DNA of 64,000 nt from Linum tenue (Eukaryota > Streptophyta > Magnoliopsida > Malpighiales > Linaceae). Positions 45,692 through 56,200 of the stretch are shown piece by piece. The stretch's first letter is position 1. Each line of letters opens with the position of its first letter. Location: the NCBI GenBank assembly GCA_946122785.1, contig CAMGYJ010000008.1, forward strand, positions 10,627,475 through 10,691,474, in the 5' to 3' direction. The position numbers and the translations under genes were made by a program. The notes under the pieces are model-generated. The model searched no databases. It was not told the DNA's origin and saw only the letters and a list, made by a program, of their open reading frames with translations.

Positions 45692-46072
45692 TGTAGGAAA
45701 CCTATTTCTAGGGTCCTAACGTTTGAATGATAAGATTGGGAATTGATAGATATTTAGGGATTGAGATAGAATTGGGGAAGAACAGAATTGGGAATTAGGG
45801 ATTTAGAAGAGGAAATTGGGGATCGAGGAGAAGAATGGCCGTCGGCCTAGGGATAGATGACGAAATTGAGAGAGATTAGGGTTTGAGATACTGTTATGAA
45901 TAATTGATCTTGCCTCCTCCTGAATAAAACGCAAAGTACATATTTATAACGAAAGATAAGAAAACCTAATACTAAACCTAATTCTACTAAAAGACTACTA
46001 ACTATATTTAATAAAACCTAATAATAATGATAATATAGAAACTCGTTTTCCTTAGAAAACGTGTTTCTAACA
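45692..46072 (-). repeat. 5' LTR of element in B3 gene 1
   Basis: 381 bp, bounded on the element side by the tRNA-Met primer site and on the gene side by target duplication GAACT. Confidence 0.93.
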
Positions 46073-48241
46073 GAACTCCACATTCATTCCCAGCTTCTCG
46101 AATCCTGACAATGTGTTTTCCCAAGTTGCAAACTCTTCCTTCTGTCGAGTACCGAACTTTGCAGTCCTTACTGCATCAGCAATGTTAGTGGTCTCAGCGA
46201 TTATTCCGGCGATCAGCTTACAGTTAAGCCCATTGGGAATATGTTGGTGCAGGAAAGACTTCTGGCTGCTGCATAGTTCGTAGTACTTGTACTGAAGCTG
46301 TTTGGAGAGTTCACAGTTGATGATTAGGCCGTTAACCACAATGTCAAAGTCATCAAAGTTCTTCACTTGCTGGAAATCAACAGCTGGTTGATCTGATGAC
46401 ATAATTATCCCATCTGAGATATCAAAACCGAAATCTTCCTTGCTTCCATTCTTGGGCTCGTCTTTATGTACTATAATTTTGCAGTTGGTGATGCTGGTCT
46501 TCTCGGCTTCTTTGGCACTTGGCTCGACCTTTCTCTTGGATCTTCTACTCGCTTGCTCTGAGGCACTTGCTCTCACTACGTAGACCTAAGGAGATGGCAA
46601 AACAGTCAAATATTCTACCCTTAATTTCAAGTAGAAGACACGCAAACTTTAGGCTGTAGGGAAAAAAAGAGAAGCCACCTTGAACTTGGTCGGTTCAAGT
46701 AACTGAAAAACCACAACATCGCCTTGAGCTAACTTGTGATGGATGGAGAAAGCTCTCCATCCGCCGCTAAGACAATGCTTACTAGCTAAGAATTGGGCGG
46801 GATAAACTTTGCCATTGTCATCTTCTAGGTCGATCACCTTATCCTTGTCAGGCAAATGCTTGTAGCAAAACCCTGCCACAAGATGCTGTCATGACAGCAG
46901 CAATCCAGATAAAGGTACAAGCATCCAACACTCCCGGGGCGGAAAAGACATTGACAAGACAAAACGCCACATCGAATTCCCGATAGACTTACCAAGGAAA
47001 ACCCAATATGTGAAGGGTGCATAAGCTTCATCAAGGTAGGAAAGTTTCCAGGTAAACTAGAAGCAAACTCATGTGCTTTTCTCATTGCAGCATTGTCGAC
47101 CTCGCCACTTACATACAGATTCTCCATGGAGGCCCTCTTCCCCATAGAACTGAAGATATCTTTCTGATTCTTGACTGACTTTACAGGAGACTTGATTGCG
47201 ACTATATTTGCTTCCTGTTATAAGTACTGTTAGACAGTCAATTAGTTTACTGTGGAACAATGTTCAAGTGGGATAATCATGCTTTCGAATCCTGTCTAAA
47301 TAGGTTGAATCATTTTGACAATGCATAAACAATCGCGAAAGAATGATGACTAATGAAAGCAAATTACTAAATCGGGTCGACCAGATCAGATCAAAATTCT
47401 TCACCTGAGGTAGACCAAGCACATACATATTCAAGCTTTCTTCCTTTGTTTCAAAACCCTTTTCCTTTCCCTTCCTATTTCTCCACAACCCCTACATTAA
47501 ACATCTCTTTCGAAGTTCAGAAAAAAGGTAAATAGCTCATGCATTCAGCTTTTCACTAAGAACCCACCAGACCCAATTTGATTTCCGTAATGATCATGCA
47601 AGGAAGGAACCACCAAACAACTGGATGAAAGCAAGCTAAAGAAAAAAATCTCAAAAGGGCAATTGAAGCAAACTAAAGAGATCTTCAGAAGGGCAATGAG
47701 TGCCACCAAACAAAGCTCATTAGAGTAGACTAGAGACTGAAAGAAAGAGAAAGAACGGAAGCGGAGTCGGAGTCGGTTTTCTCGCCTGATTGCTGCAGGA
47801 AACAGCCCCGTCGCAAACTTCCCGTGGCCTTCTCTTCTTCGCCTGCAGCAAAATCAGAGCAGGCGATCAGCCGTCAATTGTCAAGCTCAAAGCTTTCACT
47901 CATGCAGCAGATCAAGAATGTAAAATGACAAAAAAAGGGGTCTTTAGCATTGGGTTCGACCTGATATCTCTTAGCTTGAAGAACGGTCATGATGCTAACC
48001 ACACTAGCAATTCTTTCTTCTTCTCTTTTGGGGATGAATGGATTGCTGCAGCAGGAATTCCAAGCTGCAGTCTTTCCACATAGAAACTCATAGACCAGAA
48101 GCAGAAGGGTAGAAGAGAAACAAATGCAGTCATGTGAAGATTGGTTCAGCTAATTTATCCGAGAAGAACGTTGGGTTGGGCTTCTATATCGGCTGGCTAG
48201 CTACAAGCATATGGAAAATTACTTCTTGGATACCCAACTCG

Positions 48242-48948
48242 TATGGCTGCAAATGAGCCGAGCTGAGCCGAGTTTTACCCCAGCTTGAGCTTGACTCGTT
48301 AACAAATGAGCTGAGCTCGAGCCCGAGTCATTTATTAGCGAGCCGAGTCGAGTCGAGTTCGAGCTAGGCTTGTTTACTAAAATTCTTAGATTGTATTTAA
48401 TACATTCATTTTGTATGTCGTGTATGGTACATGTGATTGATGTAGCGATAAAAATATAATTAAATGTTCAACATTAATCAATCTTATATTATAACTTTTA
48501 GGTGTCATATTGTTTAGTTAATAAATTTTAACTAGTTCAAATTATGTTATTTCATAGTATCGAAATAATTTTGTACATAATTTCTTTATAGAATTAAAAA
48601 TAAGGCATATTTTCTTACTTGTTCAACATGTTAAACTTCACATGATGTGAGATATATAATTTAACAATCCTATGAATTATGAAAGTCCAAATTAGATCGA
48701 TTAGTCCATAAGTCAGTGATCAAGTTGGCCCTCAAACCACAATGTTGAGACATATCACGAGCTCTAAATGAGCCAACTCACGAGTTGAGCTCAACAAGCC
48801 ACCGAGTCGAGCTAGCTCGCGAGCTTCACGAGCTGAACAAAGCTAGGCTCAAACTTGGCTCGTCAGTAAACGAATCGAGTTTCGAACGAGTTTTTCCCGA
48901 TTCGAGCCTCGAGTTGCTCGCGAGTAGCTTGGCTCATTTGCAGCCCTA
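48242..48948 (+). mobile_element. hAT-type miniature element (TAGGGCTG family)
   Basis: The element is 707 bp with ends TATGGCTGCAAATGAGCC and GGCTCATTTGCAGCCCTA, and a perfect 8-bp target duplication CCAACTCG (48234-48241 and 48949-48956). The CGAGC/GCTCG-rich subterminal regions resemble the 30238 element. The interior is AT-rich and non-coding. The left end has one base changed (TATGG for TAGGG). It sits just upstream of B3 gene 1. Confidence 0.9.
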
Positions 48949-48956
48949 CCAACTCG

Positions 48957-49508
48957 TCTTATTCAGTCATCAGTCGACGTGGTAAATTTAATTTAGGTAA
49001 CCATAGTATTTGCTACTCATTTACAATATTTTGTCGTTTAAGATTTGATTTGCTACTTCGACCCTCAAATGGTAGCAAATTTATGATGTAAAACTACAAT
49101 AATTCACGTTGAAGTTTAATCATTACGAGTTTGTAACGGAATTATCACATTATTATCAGCGGTTATTGTAAATCGTTGAAAAACCGGCAATGTCTAAGTC
49201 TGATTAGTTTGGATGTGAAAGAGTGCGGGGTATGTACAGACTAAATGGGGTTATATTGTAGTAGAGAATACACTACACTGACTACAGTCTAACCATATGC
49301 ATCATTCAGAGTTTCTAACCTTTGCTTCTGCGGCTCCAAATTCATTAGGTGAAGGGTCGGTCAGCTCAAGTGCTCAACTAGTAACAAGCCATTACAAACA
49401 AATCGATGCACCGTGTTCAAGAGCTTACTTTTCTAAAGCTCTGCACATTGAAAAAAATTCTTGTGCACAAAGTGAATTACCAATTACCCCTAAGTCAGCA
49501 AGTCATGT
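48957..49508. other. intergenic within B3 cluster
   Basis: Upstream DNA of gene 1 merging into the 3' flank of gene 2. No further feature seen. Confidence 0.45.
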
Positions 49509-51359
49509 TCACCATGGAGATTTTGCCAATTCTCTGTACCTCGCCTGAACATCAACCACGTCATTTAGCTCCAACCTTTCGATCTCTTCATCAATCATTT
49601 TCGTTCTTCTCGCCCACTTCTCGAGCAGCGCCTCTAGAGCCTTCACCTTCTCTCCCACTTCAGCTCTCTCAGTCTTCAATCTCTTCAACCTATTGACATT
49701 TCCACAAAGACCCATGAGCCGCCTCAACCTGGTTAGTATGAACTCCACATTCATCCCCAGCTTCTCAAATGCTGACAAAGTGCTCTCCCAAGTCACAAAC
49801 TCTTCCTTCTGTTGGGTACCAAGTTCTGAAGCCCTTATGGCATCAGCAATATTTATGGTCTGGGAGATTACCCCGACAATCAGCTTACAGTTGAGGCCAT
49901 CGAGAATGCGTTCATGGAGGAACAACTTCTGGCTGCTGCATAGTTCATAGTACTTATGCTGGAGCTGCTTAGAGAGCTCACTGTTGATCACCAAGCCATT
50001 CACTATAATGTCAAAGTCGGCAAAGCTCTTCACTTGTCGGAAATCAACAGTGGATTCTGATGACATCCTAATACCGTCCGGGATATCGAATCCAAAATCT
50101 TCATCACTTCCATTCTTCGACTCATCAAGTACGTAGTTATCGTCGGATGAAAGATCAGAATCGTGGACAGTTTTGAAAGCTGACTTGCCACTTGTACTCC
50201 GATTGTTTGTGTAAACTGAAGAAAATCAAGGAGCAAGCTTTTACTACAAGTACGAACGAAGTTTACCTCATTCTCATTCTCCTTCTATTCAGTTTCAGCT
50301 AGTTCCTGCCCAAAGCCATAACAAACATCATAAATAACTTGCTTGGGGGCCAGGAAGAGGGTTTTAGTCTTACCAGGTTTCTTCCCCATATCAAGAGCAC
50401 CATCCACTCCCTCTGACCTACTTGTCCTCACAATGTAGACCTTAAGAAATGGTAGAGTCAAAATGTGGTTCCTTGAAACTTTGAACTCTTAAGCAGAAGG
50501 AACTGAAACTTTAAAGTTTAAATAGTACCTTGAATTTGGTTGGCTTAAGTAACACGAAAACCAGAACATCTCCTTCAACTAAATCATGCTTGCTGGCAAA
50601 TGCTGCCCATCCCGCACTGAAAGTGTTCTTATAGGCTAGATACTTTGTCGTGTCAACTTCACCATTCTCATCCTCCAACTCGATCATTGAGTCCTCCTCA
50701 GGTAAATGCTTGTGGCAAAACTCTGCCAATAGACGCTGCCATGCCAGCGCCCAGCAGCAATCCAGTAACGTACACATTAACAAGCATCCAAATTCCTAAA
50801 TCATTGATGGTAATAAAAAAACATGTAGAATTTCAATAGGCTTACCACAGAAGCTCCTCTATTAACATGTGAAGGCTGCATGACCTTTATCAATGAAGGA
50901 GAGTTTGCAGGTAGATTAGATACAATCTCCTGTGCTTTTCTCATTACATCATTCTTAGGCTCGTAAGAGCTGCAAGGCATGAAGTTCAGAAGATCTTCAT
51001 GACCATCTAAAAAGAAGAAGTGATGCAGCTTAAGAGTATTAAAATTGTGAGATTTTGGCTGACCTTACAGTTGACTTGATTGGAACAAAGCTTCCTTTCT
51101 GTTATATAAGCATGAAACAGTCAATTTCCCCAAATTTGATACGTTCACGGAAATTTTGGAATGGCCACCTCAAGTTTGGGATTTCTAGCCTAGGAGGAAG
51201 AAAACCATTTGACTGGAAACCTACTACAACCAGTTGATTGTCAGTCATGACCATGCAAAGGAACCACTAAAGAACTTGATTGAAGCGAACTAAAGAAATC
51301 TCGAAAGGGGAATGACTAATGAGAACCACCGAACGAAGGCCAGTAAGCAAAGACTGAAT

Positions 51360-51423
<64 letters not shown>

Positions 51424-51636
51424 CAGAGCAACCCCATCGTTGAATTCTTGCATGCTTCTTTTCTCACCCTGCAGCATAATCGAAGCAAGAAAAAGACACC
51501 AAGATTGATTCAAACAAGGAGAGAGGGGTGTGAAGCTCAAAGTTACAGCTTTGCAAGTAGAGAGTAAACTTACCGAACGAGAAGGTCTTTGGAAAATGGG
51601 TTCAGCCTGCTCTTCCTTGACTTGAAGGATGGTCAT
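49509..51636 (-). CDS. B3-domain gene 2 (Os01g0234100-like)
   Basis: The proposed exons are 51574-51636, 51424-51468, 51064-51098, 50846-50969, 50529-50735, 50374-50440 and 49509-50215, and all join in frame. The N-terminus MTILQVKEEQ matches its paralogues. The B3 domain reads SPSLIKVMQPSHV ... EFCHKHLPEEDSMIELED ... GWAAFASKHDLVEGDVLVFVL ... VYIVRTS. The C-terminal region has VNGLVINSELSKQLQHKYYELC and FEKLGMNVEFILTRLRRL, then a coiled coil ending ELAKSPW. This looks like the intact member, although compared with gene 3 its third exon is split and short. The B3 domain binds DNA; targets are unknown. The donor of intron 2 abuts a long CT/GA microsatellite, and the exon 3-4 splice choice is my least certain. 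Confidence 0.8.
51363..51420 (+). repeat. (GA)n microsatellite at a splice donor
   Basis: About 29 uninterrupted GA units. On the minus strand the tract begins within three bases of the proposed GTT donor of intron 2 of B3 gene 2. Confidence 0.95.
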
Positions 51637-52368
51637 GGTCCTAGTTGCAGTAGAATTTGATAACGCCAGTAGCAATTCTCTCTTTCTTCGTTCTTCTTTC
51701 TTCTTTCTTCAGTAGCAATTCCAGTTGCAGAGCGAAGCTCAGAACCAGAGGGGAAGGAGAATAGAACACGAACAGTAATAGAACAGAAAGTAGAAATGAA
51801 ACAGTCATGTGCTTTTGGGTTGGGCTTTCTTCATAAATGAAAAAGTCGGGCTGGGCTTTCATATTGGGCTAGCTCAGGACAGGATTGGGCTCTCACAGGT
51901 CACAATCCCAAATAAAGAGCTTCTGGATCCTAATCCTTCCTTTTATTGCAAGGAACAAGAGCATGTGACTAATCTATAAACAAAGCTAGAGAGTTGAAAG
52001 CCTCTCTTTCTTAGGTCTTCAAACATGGAAATGTTACCATGGAAGATGATCTTGACAAGAGAGCATATTCTATGTTATGAAATGCATATAATGATACTGC
52101 TACACGTGTAGAACATAGTTAGACCATTATCAGATGTCTGCTAATCACACTCTAATCTTCAAAAGCAAGCCTACTGACCAAAACCACAAGTCTCCTTAGA
52201 TAACTAAAACCTTACTTCTATTAGCTCCAACTTCATTTGTTGAAGGGCCAGGCTCGACTATCAATTAGCCATTACATACAAAATAATCAATGCACCATGT
52301 TCAAGAGCTTCCTTTTCCAAACTCTTGTGCAACAAAATGAATAACCTATTTTACTACTTACTACCAAG
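51637..52368. other. intergenic between B3 genes 2 and 3
   Basis: Promoter and leader of gene 2 and 3' flank of gene 3. It contains a CTT-rich stretch near 51680-51710. No other feature. Confidence 0.45.
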
Positions 52369-55020
52369 TCAAACTGACCATGGAGCTTTAGCCAATTCTC
52401 TGAAGTTCACCTCAACATCCTCCACATCGTCAATTTCCAACTTCTCGATCTCTTCATCAATCCTTCTCATTCTTCGAACCGATTCCTCGAGTTTCGCCTC
52501 CAGAACCTTCACCTCCTTGCCTACCTCGACTCTCTCAGTCTTCAACCTCTTACACCTATTGGCATTGTCACAGAGCCGCATGAGCTGCCTCAACCTGGTG
52601 AGTATGAACTCCACATTCATTCCCAGCTTCTGAAAAGCTAACAATGTGCTCTCCCAAGTCACAAAGTCTTCCTTCTGTTGATCGTTATCATTACCCCCAC
52701 CGTTGAACTTTGAAGCTCTTATGGCATCAGCAATGTTAATGGTCTCGGCAATTACTCCCGCTATCAGCTTACAGTTGAGACCATTGAGGATTTGTTCATG
52801 GAGGAACAACTTCTGGCTGCTGCATAGTTCATAGTATTTGAGCTGGAGGTGCTTTGAGAGCTCAGAGTTGATCACCAAGCCGTTCACTATAATGTCAAAG
52901 TCATCAAAGCTTTTTACTTGCTGGAAATCAACAGCTGATGCTGAAGACATCCTGATTCCATCTAGGACATCGAATCCGAAACCTTCATCACTTCCATTCT
53001 CAGAATCCTCTGGTTCATAGTTATCATCAGAAGAAATATCAGACTCATCAACAGTCTTTGTGACAGTTGCTTTGCCACTTCTGCGCAGATCCTTTGCATG
53101 AGCTGGAGGAAATAAAAGGATCAGAGCTTTTACTACAAGTACGAAAGAAATTCAGCACATTCTCCTTCTACCCAATTTCAGCCACTTCAACAAGTAATTT
53201 GCTTGGGTTGGGGAAAAAGAAGTTTACCAGATTTCTTTTCCAAAATACCATCCAGCTCCATAAGGTCAAGAGCACCCTCCACTTCCTCTAAGCTAGATTT
53301 CTCTTCCAAACTAGTCTTCTCCAGTTTCAGAAGGCCAAGAGCAACATCATTTTGCTCGAAATCACGTGCCCTCACAATGTAGACCTAAAGAAATGGCAAA
53401 AGAGAGTCAAAATGTGCTGATCTGATGAACTCTTTATCTTTAACTAGGAAGAAACTGAAGCTTCAAGCCAAGAAATTTAATCAAAAGAGTTCAAACCAAG
53501 TTACCATGAACTTGTTTGCCTTAACTAGCTGGAAAACTACCACATCTCCTTTGACCAATTTGTGATCGGTTGAGAACTTTCTCCATCCCCCGCTAAGTCC
53601 TGCCTTTCCGACTAGACAATTCACGGGAAAGACTTTGCCATCCTCATCTTCCAAGTCCATCATCATGTCCTTTTCACCCAAATGCTTGACGCAAAACTTT
53701 TTGCAAAGACCCTGGAGCAATGCAAAGAATCCACTGTAAGGTTTATGTCATAAACCAATTGGTCTGTCATGAACCAGTTGATCCCAATAACTCGAGTTAT
53801 TGGGAGAGGTTCAATCGTGGATCATATACCACAACACTAACACGCCCCCTCAAACGAAAGCCACTCACAAGGGCTTGAAGTTTGCACAGGTCTAAAGACA
53901 AAGAATACCACGTGCTTAACAAATGGGGGTCACCGGGAATCGAACACAAGACCTCTCGATCACAGAAGGCTCTGATACCATGTCATGAACCAGTTGATCC
54001 CAATAACTCGGGTTATTGGGAGAGGTTCAATCGTGGATCATATACCACAACACTAACAGTTTACCCACGTCAAGATTTGTAGCATAATGAAATGTCAAAC
54101 TTTGATAGCACTCACTTACCAGCCAAAACCCACCCGAGATATGAGAAGGGAGCATAAGCTTTATCATGGCAGGGAAGTTTCTTGGTAGACTGGCTTCTAA
54201 CTCCTGTGCTCTCTTCATTACAGCATCCTTAACTTCGCCATTAACATACACAGTTTCGCTGGTCGCCCTCTTGAAGCCAGACTTGGTTGGAACAATCCCT
54301 CTTTCCTGTCATAAGCTTCAACAGTAAATTACTTTCGAATTTGATGAGCTCAAGGAAAATAGAACGCCCAATTTAAGTACGGAATGAATGTGTTCTCTAT
54401 TCTTCATCACCTCACTATCATCCAACGCACCGAGAGCCTACAAACCCTTCCAAAAGTCTAGCAAATAGCCAAAACAAGCATTTTCAAAAACCATTTTGCT
54501 TTTCCTACTTTCGCACTCTAACACTAAAGTGATACTTCCTTCAAACAAAAGGTGTTAATACCCAGTAGCTGATTCATGAACTTTTAACTAAGAAGCCAGC
54601 TGATTTCAGTGACGACCGTGCAGGGAAAACACCAAGAACTTTGGTTTTGTTGGGACAGGGCAGCTCATTGTGACTACAAACCACCAAAGTTATGATCTTT
54701 GGTCTTTCAATGGTGAAAAATACAGCTTTCTGGGAGCAGCCAAAAAGAATCTCAAAAGGGCAGTGAGGAATCACCAAACGGAAGCGAAATAGAGCAGAGA
54801 GTGGTGAGAAGAGAGAACGAGGAGAGGAGAAGAGAAGGTGAGTGTGTTTCTCACCTGTTTGTTAGAGGAAGAAACCTTTACCTTCCCTGGCCTACCATTC
54901 TTCTCCTGCAACAGAACAACGGAGAATCAGGCTCAAAGCTTTATATATGCAGAGCCTATAACATAGTAGTGTTGAAAGAATGATAAAAACCTGCTCTTTC
55001 TTCACTTGAGGAATGGTCAT
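52369..55020 (-). CDS. B3-domain gene 3 (Os01g0234100-like), TRIM in intron
   Basis: The exons are 54991-55020, 54855-54905, 54120-54305, 53505-53711, 53228-53384 and 52369-53102, all joining in frame. The start MTIPQVKKEQ is chosen because the frame upstream has no ATG. The B3 domain reads FPAMIKLMLPSHISGGFWL ... KFCVKHLGEKDMMMDLED ... GGWRKFSTDHKLVKGDVVVFQL ... VYIVRAR. A Glu/Leu-rich insert and an acidic stretch precede the conserved C-terminal region (VVNGLVINSELSKHLQ ... FQKLGMNVEF) and a coiled coil ending ELAKAPWSV. It is probably a nuclear DNA-binding regulator. The intron between exons 3 and 4, inside the B3 domain, carries the TRIM element. All coding features look intact. Confidence 0.86.
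53746..54058 (-). mobile_element. complete TRIM retrotransposon in B3 gene 3 intron
   Basis: The element is 313 bp with terminal direct repeats of 78 bp (53765-53842 and 53981-54058), bounded by TG/CA and differing at one base seen by eye. Next to the right repeat is the minus-strand primer site TGGTATCAGAGCC (initiator tRNA-Met). Before the other repeat is the purine tract GAGGGGGCG. A perfect 5-bp target duplication GTTTA (53741-53745 and 54059-54063) flanks it. The left repeat carries an extra 19-bp partial duplication of its own end (TGTCATAAACC beside TGTCATGAACC). It has no coding capacity, as expected for terminal-repeat retrotransposons in miniature. It lies in sense with the host gene. 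Confidence 0.93.
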
Positions 55021-56170
55021 GGTTGTGACAGTGGTAACGTTCGGTTCGTTTGTTTTCTTTTTCTTTTGGTGGAGCTTTGAGATCAGAGGACGAGAATGGT
55101 GGACAAGAAGAGAGGGAAGAACAGTGAGGAAAACAGGGAAGTTGGAGTTTTTCAAAATGTTTTAACCTTTTCAAAATGGATGTGATGGTGATGGACGGAA
55201 GTGAAGTGAGTGGAGAATGCCTTTGTATTTTTGTTTTTGTTTTTTTTTGTTTTACTGGAAAGTGGGAGAGTGGCTTGTGGAGATTGAAGAGATGGGGAAG
55301 ATGGAAGGACGGTTTGGTTCAAATTCTTGCAAAACGTGGAGCTGGGTTGGACTTGGATATTGGCTGGTTAAAAGAAGTTTACCGTTTCGTCGTATGACTG
55401 ACTGTCTGTAGAGAAAGATTGGTTATTGCCCTGAAGATATGATAGTAAACCCTGTAATACATACGAAAACAATGGTTTACATGTTGGGTTGAAAAGGTTT
55501 GGGATATGAGTTATGGCAATAATGCTTAGAAAATGAAATTGGAAGTTGCTACTATTAAAGGGTTGCTCAACTCCTTAATCAAAGGGTGAGAGCAATCAAT
55601 CAACATTGGTTTGGAAACAATGTTAGTTAAGGAATGTCTAATTCATTAATGAGTATTAATTTGGAAATGATTACCGTTAACACTACACTAACTATTTTAA
55701 TTACCGTAAATTATTTTAACGTCGAATGTAACAGTGTAGAACCGTGAAAGATTTATTCGGTTTTAAGAAAATATATTAATATTTATAGCGAAACTATGAC
55801 CAAATTGTTAATTTGATTTTATAGCAAAACTATATTAAGCTTTAGTGAATAACGAGTAATTTAATGGTAAAAAAAATAAGTTTAGTCCTCCTACTCCAGT
55901 GTTCATGTTAAACTATAAAACCCTAATATGTATCTTCAATTCAAACCATCTTATATTATTTTAGATATTTAATATTACTAATTGGGAATCAAGTTAATTC
56001 GAAAGTTGATATATGTCGATATTGTAACAAACTCACGGTTCAAAAATTGATTTTAATTTTTCCTTTGATATGTATTAACTATTGACTAGCTTCAGCATAT
56101 TACACTTAGATGTTGCCTTACTTTATTACCATAATCTTGATATTTAACTTGCTTCAAAACTCTTAAACAA
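55021..56170. other. promoter side of B3 gene 3 and AT-rich intergenic DNA
   Basis: 55021-55170 is the probable leader of gene 3. Open frames on the plus strand (55176-55411) have low-complexity content and no domain. 55650-56160 is very AT-rich. Confidence 0.45.
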
Positions 56171-56200
56171 TACTAGATATGTGCCCGGCCCTTGGCCGGG
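56171..56200 (+). mobile_element. possible Helitron 5' terminus
   Basis: TACTAGATATGTGCCCGGCC, then CTTGGCCGGG, matches the opening pattern often seen in plant Helitrons (ACTAG...GTGCCCG with a short inverted repeat). A short TTG repeat follows. No matching 3' end was found downstream. Confidence 0.35.

Larger units (their letters stand above)
44257..46072 (-). mobile_element. non-autonomous LTR retrotransposon inside B3 gene 1
   Basis: The element is 1,816 bp in minus orientation. Its 381-bp LTRs (44257-44637 and 45692-46072) are indistinguishable by eye, and a perfect 5-bp target duplication GAACT (44252-44256 and 46073-46077) flanks it. The primer site complementary to initiator tRNA-Met lies at about 45678-45689, and a purine tract reading AAGGGGGATGGGA on the minus strand precedes the other LTR. 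No protease, reverse transcriptase or integrase is present. A string LEGKVGLKG just before the purine tract recalls the LEDKV tail of Ty3/gypsy pol. The only long frame is a GC-rich ORF of 304 codons. The LTR shares the terminal TTTCCTACA with the 23925 element, but is otherwise a different family. Confidence 0.94.
44021..47990 (-). pseudogene. B3-domain gene 1, last exon split by LTR element
   Basis: Host exons are 47961-47990, 47786-47842, 46993-47214, 46679-46885, and a last exon now in two pieces, 46073-46585 and 44021-44256. One B3 DNA-binding domain spans exons 3-4 (FPTLMKLMHPSHI ... GFCYKHLPDKDKVIDLED ... GGWRAFSIHHKLAQGDVVVFQL). A conserved plant C-terminal region follows (VVNGLIINCELSKQLQ, then ENTLSGFEKLGMNVEF), ending in a coiled coil. 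The LTR element at 44257-46072 gives a stop one codon after the junction (MNVEFC-stop) and removes the coiled coil. The B3 domain could still be made. Introns 1 and 3-4 match the paralogues. Intron 2 needs a GC donor at 47785, and the intron that splits this last exon in the paralogues is absent. The family is Os01g0234100/At5g42700-like. Confidence 0.85.

Noticed and set aside
51361..51421. CRISPR-like or satellite array
   Set aside because: It is a simple dinucleotide repeat. No direct repeats with unique spacers occur anywhere, as expected in a plant nuclear genome.
51316..51675. 119-codon frame with a long Ser-Leu repeat
   Set aside because: The Ser-Leu run is translation of the GA/CT microsatellite. 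The real exons end before it.
53746..54058. TRIM boundary at the 78-bp repeat with duplication TGGTC
   Set aside because: The right flank is GTTTA, not TGGTC. GTTTA matches only if the left boundary is the extra 19-bp copy at 53746.
55176..55411. Small plus-strand frames upstream of B3 gene 3
   Set aside because: Low-complexity Phe/Val content and a position in the gene's promoter side; no domain.
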